The position numbers and the translations under genes were made by a program. This document shows, one piece after another, positions 5,555 to 9,175 of a stretch of DNA of 9,175 bases; the first letter of the stretch is position 1, and the number at the start of each line of letters is the position of its first letter. Source of the DNA: an uncultured Pleurocapsa sp. (GTDB lineage Bacteria > Cyanobacteriota > Cyanobacteriia > Cyanobacteriales > Xenococcaceae); NCBI GenBank assembly GCA_937884735.1, contig CAKZYI010000758.1, positions 1 to 9,175 of the forward strand, given 5' to 3'. The notes beneath the pieces are model-generated. The model was not told the DNA's origin and searched no databases. It saw only the letters and a program-made list of their open reading frames with translations.

Positions 5555-6388
5555 CTACCAGACAAAATTATTGTATGCTGCTAACCACAAAGCAAAGCCA
5601 GTAATAGCTAAACAAGACATACCTGCAATTCCTGCTAGTGGCTGTTGGTTAAATCCTGTCAACCAAGAATTCTTTCGCTCGTAGGTTAATAATTGTGCTG
5701 AGTCAATGCAGGTTAATCCCCAAATCCAGCTTGCATGAAGACCTATTGCCAATCCAAGACTACCGCGATTTACTATCTCTGCTCCAACTAAAATCATCCC
5801 CATTAGCCATAAACCTGGGATTTGAGGTAACGTCTCTTTTCTTTCCCAAATCAAATGTAGTGCTGCAAAAATGAGGCTAGATACTATTGCAGAGATCCAG
5901 TAAGAATAATCGCTAACTAACGTATTGAACACATAGCCGCGAAATATTAACTCTTCAATTAAACTAATAAATAAACTTAATACCAAAATCGGTAAAAGCA
6001 GAGAAAATAACTCAGGGCTATTTTGCCAATGCCAACTTACTAAATTGAAAATAGATTCAAACGCAAAGACAATTATTAAGCTAGCAAGACCAATAACTAG
6101 ACCCAACAAAATAGATGTAAATAATTTAACATCTAGATTCAATCCAATACTTATAAAAGATAAATTTTCTAAAGCAATTTTCCAGCCTAATACAATTGGG
6201 CTGAGAAGATAAAGAGAAGCAAGTAAAATAAGTTTTTGTTTGGGTATTAATGGCTCATTTGGTTGCCAATCGATTGACCGAGATACAACAAAAGCGATTG
6301 GCAACCAAAGAACAGACCAAACTTCAAAAAAAGTAAGTACTTTGAACCAGGATGTATTAAACATCTTAAGTAATTTGGGTAACAGCAT
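5555..6388 (-). CDS. CPBP family intramembrane glutamic endopeptidase (CAAX protease-like)
   Basis: A 277-residue polytopic membrane protein of the CPBP/ABI family, related to the eukaryotic prenyl-protein protease Rce1. The three family motifs are present (numbering from ATG 6388): EELIFRGYVF with Glu145, Glu146 and Arg150; SLIFAALHL with His178; and a third motif ending GLHASWIWG with His218. Around them are about seven or eight hydrophobic segments (LTFFEVWSVLWLPIAFVV, LILLASLYLLSPIVLGW, SILLGLVIGLASLIIVFAF, LLPILVLSLFISL and others). Start choice is uncertain: TTG at 6421 adds 11 residues without a ribosome site, ATG at 6388 has a weak GAAG before it, and ATG at 6364 is also possible. The gene begins 20-50 bases after the cyAbrB-type gene on the same strand and may be co-transcribed with it. 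It is convergent with modA. The substrate is unknown; family members act in bacteriocin self-immunity or membrane proteolysis. Confidence 0.85.
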   Translation of the reverse strand: MLLPKLLKMFNTSWFKVLTFFEVWSVLWLPIAFVVSRSIDWQPNEPLIPKQKLILLASLYLLSPIVLGWKIALENLSFISIGLNLDVKLFTSILLGLVIGLASLIIVFAFESIFNLVSWHWQNSPELFSLLLPILVLSLFISLIEELIFRGYVFNTLVSDYSYWISAIVSSLIFAALHLIWERKETLPQIPGLWLMGMILVGAEIVNRGSLGLAIGLHASWIWGLTCIDSAQLLTYERKNSWLTGFNQQPLAGIAGMSCLAITGFALWLAAYNNFVW

Positions 6389-6440
6389 ATCGTCTTCGCT
6401 GGCAAAGACGATTTCAGACAAAAAATATAATTAATAATAT

Positions 6441-6833
6441 TTAGTTGTCTGCTGCACCATTTTCTTCACCATCAATTTGTTTGAGGTGAATATGTTTATA
6501 ACCCAACTTAATTTCAAACTTGTCTCCTTCCTTTAAACCCATAGCTTGAGTATAGGTAGAACCGATAACAATTTGACCATTTTTATGAACACTTACTCGA
6601 TAAGTAGGTTCTCGTCCTCGTCCATCTTTTGCTCCTTCTGGATCTAGAGGAACACCTTTTGCAGCAAGCACTGCATCATAAAAATCAGTTAAGTTTACGC
6701 GAGTTTGCTTGTCTTTAGTAGTTGTGAAATATCCGCATTTTTTAGCTGTTTCACGTCTTGGTAAATGGGATAGCTCTTTTACTTTTTGAAGCAAAGCTTT
6801 TCCTGTTAGTGGGGCTGTAGCCGTGTCGCTCAT
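6441..6833 (-). CDS. CyAbrB family transcriptional regulator
   Basis: A 130-residue cyanobacterial AbrB-like DNA-binding protein with the C-terminal AbrB-type fold characteristic of the group. It has the family N-terminus APLTGKALLQKVKELSHLPRRE (about 7-28), then KKCGYFTTTK, TRVNLTDFYDAVLAAKGVPLD and the near-invariant GRGREPTYRVSVHKNGQIVIGS (about 71-92). It ends with a swapped-hairpin-like DNA-binding segment TYTQAMGLKEGDKFEIKLGYKHIHLKQI. Known cyAbrB proteins control carbon and nitrogen genes, hydrogenase and nitrogen fixation, and act as global repressors or activators. I cannot say from sequence alone whether this is the cyAbrB1 (Sll0359-like) or cyAbrB2 (Sll0822-like) paralogue. The start is supported by AAAGGAA upstream (plus strand 6846-6852). 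A long AT-rich leader with a strong dyad precedes it, so autoregulation is plausible. Confidence 0.93.
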   Translation of the reverse strand: MSDTATAPLTGKALLQKVKELSHLPRRETAKKCGYFTTTKDKQTRVNLTDFYDAVLAAKGVPLDPEGAKDGRGREPTYRVSVHKNGQIVIGSTYTQAMGLKEGDKFEIKLGYKHIHLKQIDGEENGAADN

Positions 6834-6859
6834 ATTATTTTTGTTTTCCTTTTGATTTT

Positions 6860-6896
6860 GTCTTATTAGAAGAAATATTTTTTTGTTCTAATAGAC
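6860..6896 (-). promoter_or_regulatory. Inverted repeat at the cyAbrB transcription start (operator or leader hairpin)
   Basis: TATTAGAA (6864-6871) and TTCTAATA (6886-6893) are perfect 8-base inverted repeats. The outer GTC/GAC adds three more pairs after a one-base bulge. The loop is 14 bases. The dyad begins right after the candidate -10 and ends 26 bases before the start codon, so it could be an operator at the start of transcription, for autoregulation or another regulator, or a 5' leader hairpin. Confidence 0.6.
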
Positions 6897-6935
6897 ATTA
6901 TAAGAAATATACCTTAATTCTTGACCTCGGTACAA
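6897..6935 (-). promoter_or_regulatory. Candidate sigma-70 type promoter of the cyAbrB gene
   Basis: On the minus strand there is a perfect -10 hexamer TATAAT (6897-6902), with a poor -35 (GTCAAG at 6920-6925, 17-base spacer). An overlapping alternative pairs TTGTAC (6930-6935) with TATATT (6906-6911) at 18-base spacing. Either would start transcription near 6890-6900 and give a leader of roughly 55-65 bases. Confidence 0.5.
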
Positions 6936-7193
6936 TTTTTTAGAGATAATTTCTTTTTTTTAATTATATTGTAAATTTTATTTTAAAATATTTAGTCTAG
7001 GAAAACCAACGATTTGTTTTAGACAGTATTATTACGCTGCTTTTTTTCTTTGTACCCATCTTCATGGTTATTTTAAATAATATCTAGATTGTCATCCTAC
7101 AGTAAAAACATAAGCTTTTGTTCCTTTAAAAGGATAATTGACAATTTTGATAAATCAATCATTTTTTAGTAATCTTACTTTTGAGCTAGTTTT

Positions 7194-7211
7194 TGGCAGG
7201 TTACCCTGCCA
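7194..7211. other. GC-rich hairpin after the acetyltransferase gene
   Basis: TGGCAGG and CCTGCCA form a perfect 7-bp stem around a 4-base loop, 24 bases past the acetyltransferase stop. On the minus strand it is followed by A residues rather than T residues, so it is not a standard intrinsic terminator. It may still act as an RNA 3' end stabiliser. Confidence 0.45.
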
Positions 7212-7235
7212 TAACATCAAACTAAAAATGCAGTT

Positions 7236-7841
7236 TTACTGGTTCACTATTCTGTCTCGATGAGATGTACATGGTGAACCCCATGCTATTTTTTGCTCAG
7301 AGATATTGCGAAAAACGCTACTCCTTGCGCCAATAACACTATTAGCACCGATCGCTACACCAGGAGCAATAAAACAATCGGTAGCAACCCAAACGCCATT
7401 ACCAATATTAATAGGAGACGTTATTAAACTAAAGCTAGGATCTTTAAGATCGTGACTGCCTGTGCAAAGATAGGATTTTTGAGAGATGACACAATGGCAT
7501 CCAATTTCAATCCGATCTACGCTGTACAAAACCACATCATCTCCAATCCAACTATAGTCACCGATCGCAATTTTCCAAGGATAAGTAAATCGAGCCGTAG
7601 GACGAATTACAACCCCCTGACCAATTTGCGCGCCAAATAGGCGCAATAGCCATCCACGAAAACCATTTAAGTTATGAAGACTTAGGGGGAACAATACCCC
7701 TTGTATAAGCCACCATAAAATTACCACCCAGCTTGGTCTTCCGCGCTGGTGCTGAGACGAATTATATTGTCTCAAATCTACCCAAGATTGGGCATCCAAA
7801 ATTGGCATCGACTCGACTATGTTATCGATATTAGTAGTCAT
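7236..7841 (-). CDS. WcaF/HpsU-like sugar O-acetyltransferase (left-handed beta-helix)
   Basis: A 201-residue hexapeptide-repeat acyltransferase of the WcaF (colanic acid) type. In cyanobacteria this type includes the hormogonium polysaccharide acetyltransferase HpsU. It would transfer acetyl from acetyl-CoA to a sugar of an exopolysaccharide. The N-terminal part (VDLRQYNSSQHQRGRPSWVVILWWLIQG, FRGWLLRLFGAQIG) matches the WcaF lead-in. The left-handed helix follows, with repeats such as IGQGVVI, IAIGDYSWIG, IEIGCHCVIS, INIGNGVWV and VAIGANSVIG. The likely catalytic His130 sits in the loop CTGSHDLKD. Length suits the family. No ribosome site is evident before the ATG, and no other polysaccharide gene is in the window, so it is an orphan here. 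The general fold and enzyme class are secure; the exact sugar substrate is not. Confidence 0.85.
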   Translation of the reverse strand: MTTNIDNIVESMPILDAQSWVDLRQYNSSQHQRGRPSWVVILWWLIQGVLFPLSLHNLNGFRGWLLRLFGAQIGQGVVIRPTARFTYPWKIAIGDYSWIGDDVVLYSVDRIEIGCHCVISQKSYLCTGSHDLKDPSFSLITSPINIGNGVWVATDCFIAPGVAIGANSVIGARSSVFRNISEQKIAWGSPCTSHRDRIVNQ

Positions 7842-7933
7842 GTTTCAAATTTAATAATCTAAACTGCTCAACTGCCCATGAACTCTCACAAGTTAAACAC
7901 AGAATCCCCTTATTTTCAGTATGCTGATATTGA

Positions 7934-8122
7934 CTAAATAACCAATTCATTTTGCTCGTCGGCAATTTCTAGCCAGCCATCAGCACATCGAGCGCAAGCA
8001 TAATCAGATACCCAACGGTACGCCCAATCTTGTCGAGACACAACGTATTGACCTACCGTTGGTTCAACACACCAACGGCATAACCCTGGACTGTGATTTT
8101 CTGCTTTAATTTTCAACACCAT
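7934..8122 (-). CDS. Small CxxC/CxxC protein, unknown
   Basis: A 62-residue protein with paired cysteines CRWC (15-18) and CARC (43-46), likely a small zinc ribbon. It has several Trp and Tyr residues between them (QDWAYRWVSDYA). I do not recognise a family. ATG at 8122 is preferred and overlaps the preceding gene by 17 bases. A TTG at 8164 has an AAGGAG four bases before it (8169-8174), but this box lies inside the preceding coding frame and would give a much longer overlap. It is the last gene of the compact minus-strand cluster and could be an accessory or regulatory protein. Confidence 0.6.
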   Translation of the reverse strand: MVLKIKAENHSPGLCRWCVEPTVGQYVVSRQDWAYRWVSDYACARCADGWLEIADEQNELVI

Positions 8123-8504
8123 CGGCTTCGATCGCTCTCGATAGAGTATGTTCGGACTCTCCAATTTTCTCCTTTAACTCCTCGATGTTTTCTCGTGGCA
8201 CAATATCCGCTACAAAATCAACCTGCTCTTTTAGCTCGCGACCCGCTTCGTATCTGCGAGCAAAGTCATGAATGTCATTTCTCAACTCATCAATTGCTGC
8301 TTTTTGTACCTGTTGAAGTAGCAATTGCTTTTCAAGTTCTGATTGATTTTTCTGGGCCTCTCTAATAATTGTGATGCCGTCAGTACCTACCTGTACTTTG
8401 GTAGCTTTGCCCAAGTTAAAAGCTAAACTAAATCCCAACGCCACACTAATCGCAGTATTTGCTATGCGGGTATGTTTGGGTAACTGGCTATAATCAATTT
8501 TCAT
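8106..8504 (-). CDS. Membrane-anchored coiled-coil protein, unknown
   Basis: A 132-residue protein with one probable N-terminal membrane segment (about 14-32, IANTAISVALGFSLAFNLG). A charged, Glu/Lys/Gln-rich helical region with coiled-coil character runs from about 45 to 85 (REAQKNQSELEKQ, LQQVQKAAIDELRNDIHDFARR). A second short helix is IEELKEKIGESEHTLSRAIE. No known family is recognised. The architecture recalls phage spanin or holin-accessory subunits, but that is only a shape comparison. Its ATG (8502-8504) overlaps the reconstructed stop of the preceding gene as TGATG, a sign of translational coupling. Confidence 0.65.
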   Translation of the reverse strand: MKIDYSQLPKHTRIANTAISVALGFSLAFNLGKATKVQVGTDGITIIREAQKNQSELEKQLLLQQVQKAAIDELRNDIHDFARRYEAGRELKEQVDFVADIVPRENIEELKEKIGESEHTLSRAIEADGVEN

Positions 8505-8606
8505 CAGCTATACCCTACAACTAACTGTAGTTTCCCTACGCCTTCAGTCCGAAGGCGAGTCATAGTATTCTGGTAGTCAGAAAAGTTCTCTTGATTCATC
8601 ATGATG
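8504..8606 (-). pseudogene. Displaced C-terminus of the L,D-transpeptidase-like gene
   Basis: This stretch carries the original 3' end in a shifted frame, starting around IMMNQENFSDYQ and closing with LVVGYS and TGA at 8504-8506. The whole gene from 8978 to 8504 is 475 bases, one more than a multiple of three, so a single-base insertion accounts for the break and leaves 157 residues after repair. Confidence 0.6.
8539..8557. repeat. Short palindrome in the displaced C-terminus
   Basis: CGCCTTC and GAAGGCG form a perfect 7-bp stem with a 5-base loop (8546-8550). The repaired frame reads through it as RLRTEGV. It resembles interspersed cyanobacterial hairpin sequences. Confidence 0.5.
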
Positions 8607-8978
8607 GCTCACTTGGGTGCATCGTGATGAATCAAGATGAATGCCAAAGTCGCTTCGTTTGCCACCTTTGTCTATGACCATCTCGTAGGGTGAGATTTGA
8701 TAGAAATTACCGTCAACTCCTCTAACATGAGACAAATTAATCGGAGTAGTAGAGACGGTTAGTTGAGTAACCAACGGTACTCTAAAGGCTGGCGGTAACA
8801 TTCCCCCTCGTTTATGGATACTATCGAGCTTCTGGTTTCTTCTGTGAGAAGTAGCAGCAGTCCAGATATTCTGATGACCGCGGTCGATATGTTCAAGGAT
8901 TAACCGCCCTTGATCTAACCCCACATCGCGATCGCCATGAGCCACAAACACCAAATGGTAGCCTTTATGGTGACTCAT
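8577..8978 (-). CDS. L,D-transpeptidase-like protein, frameshifted at the catalytic Cys motif
   Basis: The frame as it stands gives 133 residues. Recognisable pieces are KRGGMLPPAFRV (about 56-67, like the GGxIPPGxYxV entry of YkuD or DUF2778-type domains) and GNFYQISPYEM followed by KRSDFGIHLDSSR (about 90-119) with the likely catalytic His114. An HxnxGTxGCI box should follow, but the frame gives CTQVSHHDESRELF and stops. In the other frame the downstream bases read IMMNQENFSDYQNTM and then TEGVGKLQLVVGYS, a sensible C-terminus, ending in a TGA that overlaps the next ATG. One extra base lies within 8607-8614. If intact, the family would cross-link or cleave peptidoglycan peptides. ATG is one base after the previous stop (TAA-G-ATG). 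The family assignment is moderate, and a DUF-type phage protein is possible. Confidence 0.55.
   Translation of the reverse strand: MSHHKGYHLVFVAHGDRDVGLDQGRLILEHIDRGHQNIWTAATSHRRNQKLDSIHKRGGMLPPAFRVPLVTQLTVSTTPINLSHVRGVDGNFYQISPYEMVIDKGGKRSDFGIHLDSSRCTQVSHHDESRELF
8589..8637. repeat. Strong inverted repeat across the broken active-site region
   Basis: TCTTGATTCATCATGATG (8589-8606) and its inverse at 8620-8637 pair at 17 of 18 positions around a 13-base loop. The loop itself can add a CAC/GTG stem. This stem-loop lies exactly where the catalytic-Cys motif is frameshifted. It has no T-run typical of an intrinsic terminator, although the minus-strand RNA continues into a short CTTTTC. Confidence 0.7.
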
Positions 8979-8979
8979 C

Positions 8980-9175
8980 TTAGTTACCTGTAGGATTAGG
9001 AACGGCGGTAAATGCTTTGATTACTGGCTTGCAATAAACCATAATGGTTGAGTCAGCGCGGGTAGGATATACGCCAACGAACATGTCAGGATAAATAATA
9101 CCGACGGGAAAGTCTGTGGGCATTTGGCTAATGCTATAGCGCCTCACACCTACTCTTACATCTTGTCCATTAACT
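8980..9175 (-). CDS. Unknown protein, C-terminal part, running off the right edge
   Basis: An open frame enters from beyond the window and ends with TAA at 8980-8982, one base before the ATG of the next gene. The visible 64 residues include VNGQDVRVGVRRYSISQM, FPVGIIYPDMFVGVYPTRAD and IMVYCKPVIKAFTAVPNPTG. The composition is beta-rich with no membrane segment and one cysteine. I do not recognise the family. The tight spacing shows it belongs to the same operon as the following three genes; a phage-like structural or accessory protein is possible but unproven. It is too short at the edge to name. Confidence 0.65.
   Translation of the reverse strand, partial: VNGQDVRVGVRRYSISQMPTDFPVGIIYPDMFVGVYPTRADSTIMVYCKPVIKAFTAVPNPTGN

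Larger units (their letters stand above)
6834..7235. other. Long AT-rich intergenic region upstream of cyAbrB
   Basis: There is no gene on either strand. The part nearest the regulator gene holds the promoter and dyad described separately. The middle (about 6940-7190) is very AT-rich and has no structure I can name. The far end holds the hairpin at 7194-7211. Confidence 0.6.

Noticed and set aside
7194..7211. Intrinsic terminator after the acetyltransferase gene
   Set aside because: The stem is good, but there is no T-run on the 3' side of either strand, so it was kept only as a hairpin.
7452..7640. A plus-strand 62-codon frame inside the acetyltransferase gene
   Set aside because: Antisense shadow of a well-recognised beta-helix enzyme.
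8093..8365. A plus-strand 90-codon frame opposite the coiled-coil gene
   Set aside because: Antisense to two tightly packed minus-strand genes, with no start signal.

Overview
The window looks like chromosomal DNA of a cyanobacterium, probably a coccoid, baeocyte-forming or filamentous type with an AT-rich genome. The palindrome GCGATCGC (HIP1) recurs, for example at 57-64, 1694-1701, 2971-2978, 3509-3516, 3645-3652 and 8928-8935. Several genes belong to families largely restricted to cyanobacteria: DUF4278, DUF928, a cyAbrB-type regulator, and a secreted two-partner-secretion (TPS) hemagglutinin-like protein. The window also contains heptanucleotide tandem repeats of the cyanobacterial STRR type.

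Layout. (1) 1-1870, minus strand: a large secreted beta-helix protein with a TPS domain. It is broken by a one-base frameshift near 852-855 and by an in-frame TAG at 36-38, so it is probably a pseudogene unless the sequence has errors. (2) 2101-2787, plus strand: a small DUF4278 protein and a zinc-ribbon protein. The DUF4278 3' end is repeated just after the zinc-ribbon gene. (3) 2788-3385: a decayed stretch holding an AraC-type helix-turn-helix remnant and a roughly 100-bp element with terminal inverted repeats. (4) 3440-4177: a DUF928 exported protein. (5) 4178-4644: an intergenic region dominated by a 222-bp non-coding element with perfect 18-bp terminal inverted repeats, three hairpins and a heptamer repeat. 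(6) 4645-5505: an orphan molybdate-binding lipoprotein, ModA. (7) 5555-6833, minus strand: a cyAbrB regulator followed closely by a CPBP (CAAX-type) membrane protease. A strong dyad overlaps the probable regulator promoter. (8) 7236-7841, minus strand: a WcaF/HpsU-like acetyltransferase. (9) 7934-9175, minus strand: four tightly packed genes, namely an unknown protein running off the right edge, an L,D-transpeptidase-like protein whose catalytic-Cys motif is hit by a frameshift, a membrane-anchored coiled-coil protein, and a small CxxC/CxxC protein.

Most blocks are independent single genes or pairs. The only clear compact operon is the right-hand cluster, with a 1-nt gap, a predicted TGATG stop/start overlap and a 17-nt overlap. 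It looks like a small accessory or phage-like cell-wall module. The secreted TPS protein, the DUF928 protein and the sugar O-acetyltransferase fit a cell-surface theme, but nothing here shows that they work together. The strongest new observations are the two gene breaks that can be reconstructed in detail and the two MITE-like elements that share a heptamer-repeat plus CGAACTAATAAC module. I see no rRNA, tRNA, CRISPR array, intact transposase or integrase.
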